Assembly (NCBI RefSeq): GCF_003387075.1
Contig: NZ_QUMQ01000001.1
Coordinates: forward strand, 8,990,001 to 9,054,000
Source: Asanoa ferruginea
Lineage (GTDB): Bacteria; Actinomycetota; Actinomycetes; Mycobacteriales; Micromonosporaceae
DNA: 64,000 bases
Reading direction: 5' to 3'
Made by a program: the position numbers and the translations under genes. The notes beneath the pieces are model-generated. The model was not told where the DNA came from, made no database searches, and worked only from the letters and a program-made list of their open reading frames with translations. Of the stretch, positions 42,725 through 51,559 are shown piece by piece; position 1 is the first letter of the stretch, and every line of letters starts with the position of its first letter.

Positions 42725-44170
42725 ATGAACCGCAAGATCGCCACCCTCCTCGCCCTCCTGGTCGGTGTGGTCGGCACCGTCGCCGTCGCGTCACCCGCGG
42801 CCGCCGCGATACCGACCGTCACCGGCACCGCCGTCTGCGACGCCGTCGCGAGCAACTGGACCGTGACCTGGAACGTTCTCAACCAGGACGAGACCCCGAC
42901 CCCCATCGACCAGGTCGTCCTCACCCCCGGGGCGCCGGTCAGCACGTTGACCGGCATCGCCTCCGGTGACCTCATTCCGCCGAAGTCGGCGGGCCCGCTG
43001 ATCGCGACGTCCATCGTGCACAGCTACGCCGCGAGCAAGGTCGTCCTCCTCCTCAAGTTCCGCAGCGGCGGATTCGCGACCAGCGTCGCCGGCACGGTGA
43101 ACCTGCCGAGCGTCTGCGGCAACCCCATCCGGCCGACGGTCACGCTCCAGTCCCGCTGCGACGACCTGCTCGCCACGGTGGCGCTGCCCGCCGGCGGCTA
43201 CCCGGTCAACGTCGAGGTGTCCGGCAGCGGCCTGTTCTCCAGCACCCTGCAACTGCAGCCCGGTGCGCCGGCCCAGTCCGTCGCGGTGCCGTGGCAGGAG
43301 GCCAATCCCGTCACGGTCAACATCCGCGCCGTCACACAACTCGCGACGGCCAACTGGACCAACCCGGCGACCTGCCTGCCGCCGTCGGTCGGCTCCTACC
43401 AACTGTTCGCGCCGGCCAACTACCGCTATGTCCGGGCGACCACCGAGCACACGCTGACCGCGGCGGCGATGGGCGGGCACGAGGCCGACACGACCTTCGA
43501 GTTCTACGACGCCGGCGCGGGCGACGTCGCCATCCGCGCGACCGACCGCAACCGCTTCCTGACCGTCTCCGCCGAAACCGGTGCGGTCGAGCCCAACAGC
43601 CTGCGGATCCTTGGCGACAACGAGAAGTTCCGGATCACCACCAACGCCGACGGCACGGTGAGCCTGCGGGCCAAGGCCAATGCGAAATACCTCACCGCCG
43701 ACCCCACCGGCGCGCCGCTGGTCGCCAGCAAGGATGCCATCGGGGTGACCGAGAAGTTCACGCGCTACGCGCCGCTGACCGGGCCGGGCCCGCTGCTCTC
43801 GCTGATCAACGGCCGCTACGTGACGGCCGACTCGGCCGGCACCAAGCCGCTGATCGCCAACCGCGAGGTCGTCGGCCACTGGGAGCAGTTCCAGATCGAA
43901 GACCTGGGCGCCGGTCTGGTGGCGCTCAAGGCCCTGGTCAACGGCAAATACGTGTGTGCCGACGGCGCCGGCACCAAACCGCTGATCGCCAACCGGGCCA
44001 CCGTCGGTCCCTGGGAGACCTTCCGGCTCGTCACCAACGCCGACCTGTCGATCAGTTTCCAGGCGACCATCAACAACAAGTACGTGACGGCCGAGTCGGC
44101 CGGCACGAAACCGCTCATCGCCAACCGGGCGACGATCGGCCCCTGGGAGAAGTTCCACGAGCCGTTCTGA
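42725..44170 (+). CDS. secreted protein with fascin-like (beta-trefoil) repeats
   Basis: 481 residues from ATG 42725 (GTG 42719 also possible). Signal peptide 1-28 (VASPAAAA|IPTV). Residues about 30-235 are a beta-rich domain with Cys pairs. Residues about 237-481 contain six ~42-residue repeats of the actin-crosslinking/fascin type ('GRYVTADSAGTKPLIANR..VG.WE.F'); the last three (period about 130 nt) are nearly identical, with 'GTKPLIANR' in each. Six repeats make two beta-trefoils. Such modules bind carbohydrate or other ligands; no catalytic site is visible. A surface or secreted binding protein; no partner adjacent. Confidence 0.8.
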   Translation: MNRKIATLLALLVGVVGTVAVASPAAAAIPTVTGTAVCDAVASNWTVTWNVLNQDETPTPIDQVVLTPGAPVSTLTGIASGDLIPPKSAGPLIATSIVHSYAASKVVLLLKFRSGGFATSVAGTVNLPSVCGNPIRPTVTLQSRCDDLLATVALPAGGYPVNVEVSGSGLFSSTLQLQPGAPAQSVAVPWQEANPVTVNIRAVTQLATANWTNPATCLPPSVGSYQLFAPANYRYVRATTEHTLTAAAMGGHEADTTFEFYDAGAGDVAIRATDRNRFLTVSAETGAVEPNSLRILGDNEKFRITTNADGTVSLRAKANAKYLTADPTGAPLVASKDAIGVTEKFTRYAPLTGPGPLLSLINGRYVTADSAGTKPLIANREVVGHWEQFQIEDLGAGLVALKALVNGKYVCADGAGTKPLIANRATVGPWETFRLVTNADLSISFQATINNKYVTAESAGTKPLIANRATIGPWEKFHEPF

Positions 44171-44176
44171 GCCGGC

Positions 44177-44812
44177 TCAGGACACGATGGACGCGCGCCG
44201 GGCGAGGACCGCATCCGCGATCGCCCGGGGCGCGGTATCTGGGTTGCCGGAGCGGTAGGGCGGCCGCGGGTCATATTCGTGCGCGAGCTGGATCGCCTGG
44301 GCCACCGCGTCACCGGCGATCCGGCCCGCGAGCGCGAACGCCATGTCGAGCCCGGCCGACACCCCGGCCGCGGTGACGTATTTGCCGTTGAAGACGACCC
44401 GGTCGGCGATCGGGATGGCGCCGTGGTCGGCCAGCGCGTCGCGCACCAGCCAGTGACTGGTCGCCGGGCGGCCCGTCAGCAGGCCGGCGGCGGCGAGCAA
44501 CAACGAGCCGGAGCAGACCGAAGCCGTCCAGGTGCTGTGCGCGTCGACCGCCTGGATCCAGCGCCGCACCGGGCCGTCGGCCATGTGTGCGTTCTGGCCC
44601 GGGCCGCCGGGCACCACGACCACGTCGGGGCGGGTGACGTCGGCGAGGGCGGCGCCGGCGACCAGGTGCAGGCTGCCGACCTCGTTGACCACCGGCCCGG
44701 GCTGCTCGGCGACGAACACCACCTCGGCGCCGGGCAGGTGGCTGAGCACGTCGTAGGGGCCGACGACGTCGAGCGCGGTGAACCGGTCGTACAACAGGAT
44801 GGCGATCTGCAC
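44177..44812 (-). CDS. DJ-1/PfpI family protein (isonitrile-hydratase-like)
   Basis: 211 residues from ATG 44812. Class I glutamine amidotransferase-like fold with nucleophile-elbow Cys in 'TASVCSGSLLLAAAGLL' (about residue 100), acidic residue in 'LYDRFTALDVVGPYDVLSHLP', and 'TSHWLV' plus 'GKYVTAAGVSAGLDMA' after it. The pattern is that of the AraC-less DJ-1 group including isonitrile hydratase and cyclohexyl isocyanide hydratase. It probably handles small electrophiles. The TetR gene ends 12 nt upstream, so it is co-transcribed and under its control. Confidence 0.87.
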   Translation of the reverse strand: MQIAILLYDRFTALDVVGPYDVLSHLPGAEVVFVAEQPGPVVNEVGSLHLVAGAALADVTRPDVVVVPGGPGQNAHMADGPVRRWIQAVDAHSTWTASVCSGSLLLAAAGLLTGRPATSHWLVRDALADHGAIPIADRVVFNGKYVTAAGVSAGLDMAFALAGRIAGDAVAQAIQLAHEYDPRPPYRSGNPDTAPRAIADAVLARRASIVS

Positions 44813-44824
44813 CGGGTTTCTCCT

Positions 44825-45382
44825 TCAGGTCAGATGGGCGTCGAGCGTGGCGCGCAGCAGTGGCTCCGGGTCGTCGGCGCCGGTGGCGAGTTGCAGGCTC
44901 CCCCAGGCCCAGAGCTGCGCGATCCCGTGCAGGTTGGCCCACAATGCGCCGGCCACCACCCGGGCCGGTGCCGCCGACCTCGGGCCGGCCTGCCGCACCA
45001 GGTCGGCGAGGCGGGCGAACAGGGGCAGGCTGGTGTCGCGCAGGCCGAGGTGGCCGCTGGCCAGCAGGTCGTGCCGGAACATCAGCTCGAACATGCCGGG
45101 ATTGGCCCGGGCGAAGGCCAGGTAGGCCCGGCCGAGGGCGATCAACTGGTCCCGTGGCGGCCCGTCAGGCGCGCCCTCGACCTGCGCGGTCAGGTCGGCG
45201 AAGCCCTCCCGGGCGATCGCCGAGAGCAGTTCCAGGTGGGTGGGGAAATAGCGGCGGGGGGCGCCGTGTGACACGCCGGCCTGGCGGGCGATCTCGCGCA
45301 ACGTCAGCGCCGCAAGCCCTTCGCGGGCGAGCAGCTCGACGCCGACCCGGACGAGCTTGTCGCGCAAACCGTCATCGCTCAT
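44825..45382 (-). CDS. TetR family regulator with twin operators
   Basis: 185 residues from ATG 45382. HTH 'LREIARQAGVSHGAPRRYFPTHLELLSAIAREG' at about 28-58, and a WHG-type C-terminal domain ('LARANPGMFELMFRHDLL', 'LWANLHGIAQLWAWGSL'). Two perfect palindromes at 45382-45418 cover its own start codon and the stop codon of the gene upstream, so tight autoregulation is expected. The DJ-1 protein gene follows 12 nt downstream and should be induced with it by an unknown ligand. Confidence 0.92.
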   Translation of the reverse strand: MSDDGLRDKLVRVGVELLAREGLAALTLREIARQAGVSHGAPRRYFPTHLELLSAIAREGFADLTAQVEGAPDGPPRDQLIALGRAYLAFARANPGMFELMFRHDLLASGHLGLRDTSLPLFARLADLVRQAGPRSAAPARVVAGALWANLHGIAQLWAWGSLQLATGADDPEPLLRATLDAHLT

Positions 45383-45418
45383 AGACAGTGTCTACCAGAG
45401 CGCCGTAGACACTGTCTA
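45382..45418. promoter_or_regulatory. twin TetR operators overlapping start and stop codons
   Basis: TAGACAGTGTCTA (45382-45394) and TAGACACTGTCTA (45406-45418) are each palindromic and are exact reverse complements of each other, centres 24 nt apart. The first contains the ATG of the TetR gene, the second contains the TAG stop of the methyltransferase gene. Confidence 0.87.
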
Positions 45419-46264
45419 CCGCTGGAACTTCCAGATGATCGCGGCGGGCGTGTTCTCGTAGGCGGCGTCGACCGCCTCGGCCGCCCAGGCGCGCAGGAAC
45501 GGCCCGCCGCCCTCGGCGCTGCGCGGCCAGCGCGGCTCGCGGCAGGCCCGCACCGTGAGCCCGGCACCCAGCGCGGCGGTGACGTAGTCAGAAGGGCGGA
45601 ACCGGCTCGCCGGCATTCGCGACTCGACGCCGGAATCGTCCACCGTGGACGCGATGCCGCCCAGGTAGAGCGACTGCCAGTGGATGTCGGAGGTGACCAG
45701 GTGCCCGCCGGGGCGCAGCACCCGGGCGAACTCGGCGAACGCCGGCTCCAGCGCCGGCAGATGGGTCAGCGCCAGCGCGCAGGTGACCAGGTCGACGGAA
45801 CCGTCGGCGACCGGCAGCCGGCGCGCGTCGCCGCGCACGAACAGCGCCCCCGGCACGGTGCGCCGCGCCACGGCCAGCATGTCGGGGGAACTGTCGACAC
45901 CGACGACGGCGTGCCCGGCGGCCGCCAACGAAAAGGCGTGCCGCCCGGTGCCGCACGCCGCGTCGACCGCGCGGCCCGGTGCCAGCCCGGCCAGCAACTC
46001 GCGCACGACGGGCTCCTCGACGTCGATCAGCGGGTTGCCGGGCTCGTCGTAGGTGCGCGCCCAGATCCGGTAGCCCGCGACCGTGTCCGTCTCACCGACG
46101 TGATCGCCGGCGCCGAGCGAGCCACGCTCGTCGGCCGCCAGGATGGCCCGCACCTCGGCGAGCCGGGCTTCGACGAACGCGGCGTCGAACTCCCCCGCGA
46201 ACGCCCGGTGCAGCGCGAGCCCTTCCATGCCGAGCAGGAACGCGGCCGGGTGTCGATACGCCAT
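45416..46264 (-). CDS. class I SAM-dependent methyltransferase
   Basis: 282 residues from ATG 46264. A ~60-residue N-terminal helical part, then the Rossmann core: motif I 'AVDAACGTGRHAFSLAAAG' (about residues 98-116), 'VVGVDSSPDMLAVARR', 'GDARRLPVADGSVDLVTCALALTHL', 'LRPGGHLVTSDIHW'. The end contains a YENTPAAIIWKFQR tail. Substrate not inferable. Its stop codon lies within the TetR operators, so a bound repressor would stand in the way of read-through into tetR. Confidence 0.85.
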   Translation of the reverse strand: MAYRHPAAFLLGMEGLALHRAFAGEFDAAFVEARLAEVRAILAADERGSLGAGDHVGETDTVAGYRIWARTYDEPGNPLIDVEEPVVRELLAGLAPGRAVDAACGTGRHAFSLAAAGHAVVGVDSSPDMLAVARRTVPGALFVRGDARRLPVADGSVDLVTCALALTHLPALEPAFAEFARVLRPGGHLVTSDIHWQSLYLGGIASTVDDSGVESRMPASRFRPSDYVTAALGAGLTVRACREPRWPRSAEGGGPFLRAWAAEAVDAAYENTPAAIIWKFQR

Positions 46265-46306
46265 GACGGCACGCTAGAGCGCGCGCCACAAAGCCGCGAA
46301 CGGATT

Positions 46307-48610
46307 TCAGCGCAGTTCGTAGATGAAGATCCGGCCGTTGTCGTAGCGCAGGTTGGCCAGGATCCGCAGTTCCGGTGACTCCATGGCGACCTGGCGGTCG
46401 GCGACCAGCCAGTGCACCTTGTCGTCGTTGGCCAACGAGGTCAGCGACGCCGCCGTGGGCGTGGTGAACGCGGCGTCGTTGCGGGCCAGCAGGGCCGGGT
46501 CCCAGAACGCCCACGAGCCTGACGAGGAGACCCGCGGCGCGAACGCCCAGCCCTCGACCAGCACCCGGCGCTCCGCGTAGGCCGAGAGCCAGAACGACCG
46601 AGGGTCGCAGTAGCCGTCGGTCGGCGCGTTGATGCAGTGCGCGTTGGTGGCCACCACGTCGGTCGGCGCGCTGTGGTCGCGCAGCCAGCGGGCCGCGTCG
46701 ACGCGCGACTTCGGCAGCGAGACGGTGGCGTAGGCGCCGCCGTTGGAGAACCGTTCCGACTTGCGCATGTCCATGATCAGGCCGGGCGCACCGACGACCA
46801 GGATGGCCGTCAGCGCGACCACGCCGCCGGTGCCGCGCAGCGCGGGCTGCCAACGGCTCAGCGCCGGCCAGAGCGCCGCCACCACCAGACCGGCCGCGGC
46901 GAGCACCAGCGACCAGCGCAGCAGCGGCGTCAGCGGGTCGATCGCCTGCGGCGGCACCGACGCCTCGGCCGGGCCGGCCAGCTTGAACTGGGCGACCACC
47001 AGCACGATCGCGAACGCGAGCGTCTCGACGGCCAGCAGGGTCCGGCCGGCGCGGGAGAGCTTGGCGCGGTCGTAGACCATCGCGTAGCCCCACGCGGAGA
47101 GCAGCACCGCGAAGGTGAAGCCGGAGCGGGTGAAGTATTGGTTGCCGTCGCCGGGCTGCTTGACCATCAGGTAGATCAGCGGGCCGCCGATGCCGCCCGC
47201 GAGCAGGAACACCTGGGTCGGGTCGAGGCGGCCGCGGCGCAGCCAGAGCAGCGGCACGATGCCGACCGCGCGCAGTTGCATGTTGACCAGGAACGCGAAC
47301 ACCACCGAGAGCACCGCGAGCCAGGTCGGGCCGTCGGCCGGGGTCCAGAACCGCTCGAAGCTCCAGAACGGCTCGGGCGTCACGCCGTAGGACTGGAACC
47401 GGAACAGCACCGCCAGGGCGAAGAGCTGGGCGGCGCCGGTCAACACGCCGAGGATCAGCAGCGTCCACGGGACCCGGCGGCGCACCGCCAGCACGACGAC
47501 GAAGGTCACCAGCAGGGCGACCGCCACCACCGGCAGCGAGCTGGCCTTCGCGCCGCTGGAGGCGAGCAGCAGCAGGAACGCGAGCACGAAACCGCCCCGG
47601 CCCAGGACCCCGGTGATCAGCCCGCAGATCACGCCGATCAGCGCGATCAGCAGCACCCAGGAGTAGATCATCGACATGCCGTGCCAGATGACGAACGAAC
47701 TCTGGGTGCCGAACGGCATCGTGACCGGGTCGGTGAAGTTGGTTTCGCCGATGACGAAGAACAGCGCCGCCGCGACCGCGCCGACCAGTGCCCGGCCGCT
47801 GATCCGCCAGCCGACCACCGCGGTCAGCAGGATCGCCAGCGCGCACAGGAACGGGATCGCCAGCCGCAGCGCGACCACGGGCAGGTCGATCCCGGCGATC
47901 ATGCTGGTCGACGCCATGTGCGCGTAGCCGAACCAGTGGTAGAACAGCGGCTCGCCGGCGACCTGCGGCACGTGCAGCGGGAACTGGTATTTCGCCTCGC
48001 CCGCCAGCGACAACTGGTAGGCCAGGTCGAGATACTGCCGGGTGTCCTCGGAGGTCGGCAGGATCGGGTTGCGCTCGAGGAACGTCGACGACAGATAGGT
48101 CGTGAAGAACGCGACCGCGCCCCCCACCGCCCACGAGAAGCCCAGCGGCGCCAGGGTGTAGCCGTCGCGCACCAGGAAGTGCCGCCGCAGCCGGGGCACC
48201 GCCGCGAACAGCGCGACCACGACCAGCGGCCAGGCCCACAGCACGCCGCGGATGTCGAGCACCGAGACCAGCGTCCAGGCCGGCAGTTCCAGCACGAGGC
48301 CGACGGCCGTGCCCATCGCGAGGTCGTCGATCAGCGAGTGCGGCGTGCGGCGCAGCGCCCGGTAGACCAGCGTGCCCGGCAGCATCAGCGCGAGCGCCAG
48401 GTAGAGCGCGTATTTGACCAGGTCGAGAACGGCGGTGTCCGCGGCGATCAGGACCGCCGCGACGTAGAGCACCGTCGCCACGAAGGGCAGGAAACGCAGG
48501 AGGGGATACGCGCGACCGGCCTCGCCGGCAGCGGAGGAGCCCGAGCCGGCGGGGGCGGGCACGCTCTGCTGTGCCGGCGGGGACGTGGGGTGGTCGGGTG
48601 GAGCGGTCAC
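46307..48610 (-). CDS. large polytopic membrane protein, probable GT-C glycosyltransferase
   Basis: 767 residues from GTG 48610, overlapping the stop of the GT2 gene by 4 nt. A Pro/Ser-rich cytoplasmic N-terminus is followed by about 14-15 TMs and a C-terminal extracytoplasmic domain (about 655-767, 'ARWLRDHSAPTDVVATNAHCINAPTDG'). Acidic residues in the first large outer loop ('PTSEDTRQYLDLAYQLSLAGE') sit where GT-C enzymes keep their catalytic Asp/Glu. Together with the GT2 partner, it suggests transfer of a sugar from a polyprenyl phosphate to a surface glycan or protein. Family-level assignment only. Confidence 0.75.
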   Translation of the reverse strand: MTAPPDHPTSPPAQQSVPAPAGSGSSAAGEAGRAYPLLRFLPFVATVLYVAAVLIAADTAVLDLVKYALYLALALMLPGTLVYRALRRTPHSLIDDLAMGTAVGLVLELPAWTLVSVLDIRGVLWAWPLVVVALFAAVPRLRRHFLVRDGYTLAPLGFSWAVGGAVAFFTTYLSSTFLERNPILPTSEDTRQYLDLAYQLSLAGEAKYQFPLHVPQVAGEPLFYHWFGYAHMASTSMIAGIDLPVVALRLAIPFLCALAILLTAVVGWRISGRALVGAVAAALFFVIGETNFTDPVTMPFGTQSSFVIWHGMSMIYSWVLLIALIGVICGLITGVLGRGGFVLAFLLLLASSGAKASSLPVVAVALLVTFVVVLAVRRRVPWTLLILGVLTGAAQLFALAVLFRFQSYGVTPEPFWSFERFWTPADGPTWLAVLSVVFAFLVNMQLRAVGIVPLLWLRRGRLDPTQVFLLAGGIGGPLIYLMVKQPGDGNQYFTRSGFTFAVLLSAWGYAMVYDRAKLSRAGRTLLAVETLAFAIVLVVAQFKLAGPAEASVPPQAIDPLTPLLRWSLVLAAAGLVVAALWPALSRWQPALRGTGGVVALTAILVVGAPGLIMDMRKSERFSNGGAYATVSLPKSRVDAARWLRDHSAPTDVVATNAHCINAPTDGYCDPRSFWLSAYAERRVLVEGWAFAPRVSSSGSWAFWDPALLARNDAAFTTPTAASLTSLANDDKVHWLVADRQVAMESPELRILANLRYDNGRIFIYELR

Positions 48611-49626
48611 CGCAGGCTGTCCGCCAGCACGGCCGGATCGTCGCCGGTGCGACGCTGTTCCGGTGCGGCACCAGGGTCGCCGGCGTCGCCGGGATCGCTG
48701 TCGGTGGCCACGAAGTAGGCCGGCCGGGCCTGCACCGCCGTGTAGATCCGGGCCACGTATTCGCCGAGCAGGCCGAGGCAGAGCAACTGGACGGCCCCGA
48801 GGAACAGCACGGCGACCAGGATCGACGGCCAGCCGGAGACCGTGCGGCCGGAGACGAACGCGGCCAGCACCGCGATCACCAGCAGCCCGCAGACCGCGAC
48901 ACCGACCAGGCCCAGCCAGGTCGCCACCCGCAGCGGCGCCGCCGAGAAGCTGGTCACGCTGTCGGCGGCCAGGGCGAGCATCCGGGAGAACGGATATTTG
49001 GTGCGGCCCGCGGCCCGCTCGGCGCGCAGGAAGCGCACCTCGCCGCTCGGGAAGCCGAGCCAGGGCACCACCAGGCGCAGCACCGGGGTGCGCTCGGGCA
49101 GGTCACGCAGCGCTTCCACGGCGACCCGGCTGAGCAACCGGAAGTCGCCGGCCTGCGCGGGCACCTGCTTGCCGACGAGGCGGCGCATCATCCGGTAGTA
49201 GGCGCCGGCGGTGAGCCGCTTGAACGCGGTGTCGGAGCTGCGGTCGGCGCGTACGCCATAGACGATGTCGAGGTTTTCCGACCGGGCCAGGGCGAGCATC
49301 TCCGCGATGGTCTCCGGCGGGTCCTGGAGGTCAGCGTCGATGCTGACCACATAGCTGCCGCGGGCCCGCATCAGGCCCGCGATCAGCGCCGCCTGGTGGC
49401 CGCTGTTGCGGCGCAGGCGGATCACCCGCAGTTGCGGCCAGCGGGCCCGGAGCCCGTGCAACCCCGCCGCGGTGGCGTCGGTGCTCCCGTCGTCGACGGC
49501 GACCACCTCGTAGGGCTCGGCCAGCCCGTCGAGGACCGTGCGCAACCGCTCCGCGAGCAGCGGCAGCACGCCTTCCTCGTTGAACATCGGCACCACAACG
49601 GAGAGTGCCGGATCCTGCTGACCCAT
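48607..49626 (-). CDS. GT2 polyprenyl-phosphate glycosyltransferase (GtrB/ArnC type)
   Basis: 339 residues from ATG 49626. N-terminal GT-A domain: 'LSVVVPMFNEEGVLP', 'VAVDDGSTDATAAGL', 'RRNSGHQAALIAGLMRARGSYVVSIDADLQDPPE' (DXD-type DAD) and 'GVRADRSSDTAFKRLTAGAYYRMMRRL'; then two C-terminal TMs (about 232-255, 270-292). It would make polyprenyl-phosphate-sugar on the cytoplasmic side, which is then used by the downstream GT-C protein; the 4-nt overlap of the two genes supports that pairing. Confidence 0.9.
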   Translation of the reverse strand: MGQQDPALSVVVPMFNEEGVLPLLAERLRTVLDGLAEPYEVVAVDDGSTDATAAGLHGLRARWPQLRVIRLRRNSGHQAALIAGLMRARGSYVVSIDADLQDPPETIAEMLALARSENLDIVYGVRADRSSDTAFKRLTAGAYYRMMRRLVGKQVPAQAGDFRLLSRVAVEALRDLPERTPVLRLVVPWLGFPSGEVRFLRAERAAGRTKYPFSRMLALAADSVTSFSAAPLRVATWLGLVGVAVCGLLVIAVLAAFVSGRTVSGWPSILVAVLFLGAVQLLCLGLLGEYVARIYTAVQARPAYFVATDSDPGDAGDPGAAPEQRRTGDDPAVLADSLR

Positions 49627-49686
49627 CGCGCCTGTGCTCCCTCCGCGCTCCGAACGGGGGAACCGTATCAGTTGCGGAGGGTTAAA

Positions 49687-51411
49687 TCAGCACACGCTAC
49701 GGGGCAAACCGGGCACTGGCACGGGCGACTTTCCCGTCGGCTTCTGCTTTCCGGCAAGCACCTGGGCGAGGGCCTTCAGCGAGTCGGGCGTCGACGAGTA
49801 GGTGGCCACCAGCGTCGGCGACGTGGCGCTACCGAGGATGTAGGGCGTGTCCATCGCGACCGTCACGTCGGCCTTCGGGTTGAGGTCGCCCGGGCCGTCG
49901 CCGTAACCGACGAGGTGCACCACCCGGCCGCCGCTCGGCACGACCTGGACGCCGGCGCTCTTCAGCGCCTTCTCCAGGGTTGCCTTGCTGGTGGCGCGAC
50001 CGCCCGAGGTGGTCACCGAGACCGGGCCCTTGACCGGTGCCGCGCACTGGCCACGGAGCTGGGTGACCGCCGCGCCGGCCAGGCCGCTGGCGACGCTGAG
50101 GTGCGACTGGGCGGCGAGCACGTTGTGGTCGGGGCCGGCCTGGGCGTCGGCGAGTGAGAAGCGCAGGGTCAGGTCGCGCGTCGCCGCCTCGACCAGCCGG
50201 TCCTTCTTCAGCGAGCCGTCGTGCAGCCCGTTGAGCAGGCCGTTGTAGGCACCGTCGACGCTCGGCGGCATCAGCAGCAGGTCGTTGCCGGCGTTGAGGG
50301 CCCGGACGGCGGCCTCGCCGGCCGGCCACTGCTCGGCCGGCTCCATGTTGAGCGCGTCGGTGACCACGACGCCCTTGAACCCGAGCTGGCCGCGGAGCAC
50401 GTCGACGAGCGCCTTGTGCGAGAACGAGGCGGGCACGCCCGGCTCGATCGACTTCACGTCGAGGTGACCGCTCATCACGAGCTGCGCCCCGGCGTCGATG
50501 CCGGACTTGAACGGCACCAGGTCGGTCTTGTCGAGGTCGGCCTTGCTCTTGCTGATCACCGGCAGGGCGGTGTGCGAGTCGGAGGCGGTGCTGCCGTGCC
50601 CGGGGAAGTGCTTGAGCGTGGCGGCGACGCCGGCCGACTGGAGGCCCTTGACCGAGGCGGCGACCTGGTCGCCGACCGCCTTCGGGTCGCCACCGAACGA
50701 GCGCGACCCGATCACGCCGCCGTCGGCGGTGCTGAGCACGTCGGAGTCGGGGGCGAAGTCGACGTTGAGCCCCATCGCGCGCAGCTCGTCGCCGGCCACC
50801 GACCAACCCTGCTGTGTCGCCTTGGGCTGGTTGGCCGCGCCGAGCGCCATCGCGCTGGGCAGCACCGTTACGCCGGTCTTGATCCGGGTGACCGTGCCGA
50901 ACTCCTGGTCGGTGCCGATGAGGATGGGCGCCTGGCCGCCGGCCGCCTGCTGCACGCCGCCGGTCAGGGCGGTGATCTGCTTCGGGTTGTCGACGTTGGT
51001 GGTGGCCTGGTTGGTCGACGTGGGGTCGTCGGCGGAGAAGCCGACCAGGATCAGCCCGCCCAGGTGATATTTCTGCACCATCTGCGCGGGGGTGTCGACC
51101 TTGCCGAGCTTCTGGTTGCCGGCCGCGGAGGCCGCGCTCACGTCGGTCGCCGAGCTGCCGTAGGCGTAGGGCATCAGCACCTGGCCGGCGAGCTGCTCGT
51201 CGGAGAGTGTCTTGACCAGTGCGGCCGCGCGGCTGGCGGGATCGCTGCCGGTGCTCGGGCTCGGGGCGGGCGCCGTCGCCGCCGCGGAGGGCGGGGACGA
51301 GGACGGTGCTGCCGCGCGGGGCGCCGGCTTGCCGCATGCGGTGATGGCCACAAGGATCGCGGCCACAACCGCGGCGAGAAGTAACGCGAGGCGGCTCCGG
51401 GGGGAGGCCAT
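49687..51411 (-). CDS. lipoprotein GH3 glycosidase (beta-N-acetylhexosaminidase type)
   Basis: 574 residues from ATG 51411; the longer upstream frame is rejected because the signal peptide begins here. Lipobox ITAC with lipidated Cys26, then a Ser/Pro/Ala-rich linker (to about 58). GH3 N-terminal barrel: 'GLILVGFSADD', 'LIGTDQE', the NagZ-type KHFPGHG (267-273) with the following D-S-H, and nucleophile Asp352 in VVTDALNM. The KHFPGHG(S/T)..DSH signature is that of NagZ-like hexosaminidases that use a His/Asp dyad. A short C-terminal GH3 domain follows. Anchored outside the membrane, probably in peptidoglycan turnover or GlcNAc scavenging. Confidence 0.88.
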   Translation of the reverse strand: MASPRSRLALLLAAVVAAILVAITACGKPAPRAAAPSSSPPSAAATAPAPSPSTGSDPASRAAALVKTLSDEQLAGQVLMPYAYGSSATDVSAASAAGNQKLGKVDTPAQMVQKYHLGGLILVGFSADDPTSTNQATTNVDNPKQITALTGGVQQAAGGQAPILIGTDQEFGTVTRIKTGVTVLPSAMALGAANQPKATQQGWSVAGDELRAMGLNVDFAPDSDVLSTADGGVIGSRSFGGDPKAVGDQVAASVKGLQSAGVAATLKHFPGHGSTASDSHTALPVISKSKADLDKTDLVPFKSGIDAGAQLVMSGHLDVKSIEPGVPASFSHKALVDVLRGQLGFKGVVVTDALNMEPAEQWPAGEAAVRALNAGNDLLLMPPSVDGAYNGLLNGLHDGSLKKDRLVEAATRDLTLRFSLADAQAGPDHNVLAAQSHLSVASGLAGAAVTQLRGQCAAPVKGPVSVTTSGGRATSKATLEKALKSAGVQVVPSGGRVVHLVGYGDGPGDLNPKADVTVAMDTPYILGSATSPTLVATYSSTPDSLKALAQVLAGKQKPTGKSPVPVPGLPRSVC

Positions 51412-51533
51412 CGAGCAATGATGGCCAGACCGTTGCGAAATGAGCAAGTCAACCGGGCAATACGGTCGGTCCGGAATTCGCACGAAGCAGCAGCCCCTGG
51501 TCGGCGGTGGTGCGCGGTGGGCGGTTTCGAGGT

Positions 51534-51549
51534 CGTCCCTTCGGGGACG
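51534..51549 (-). terminator. UUCG-loop hairpin 3' of DUF3145
   Basis: CGTCCC-TTCG-GGGACG, a 6-bp stem with a very stable tetraloop (TTCG on the plus strand, CGAA on the minus transcript), lies 11 nt beyond the stop of the leftward DUF3145 gene. No U-tract. The rest of 51412-51559 shows nothing. Confidence 0.4.
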
Positions 51550-51559
51550 GCAAGGGCGA

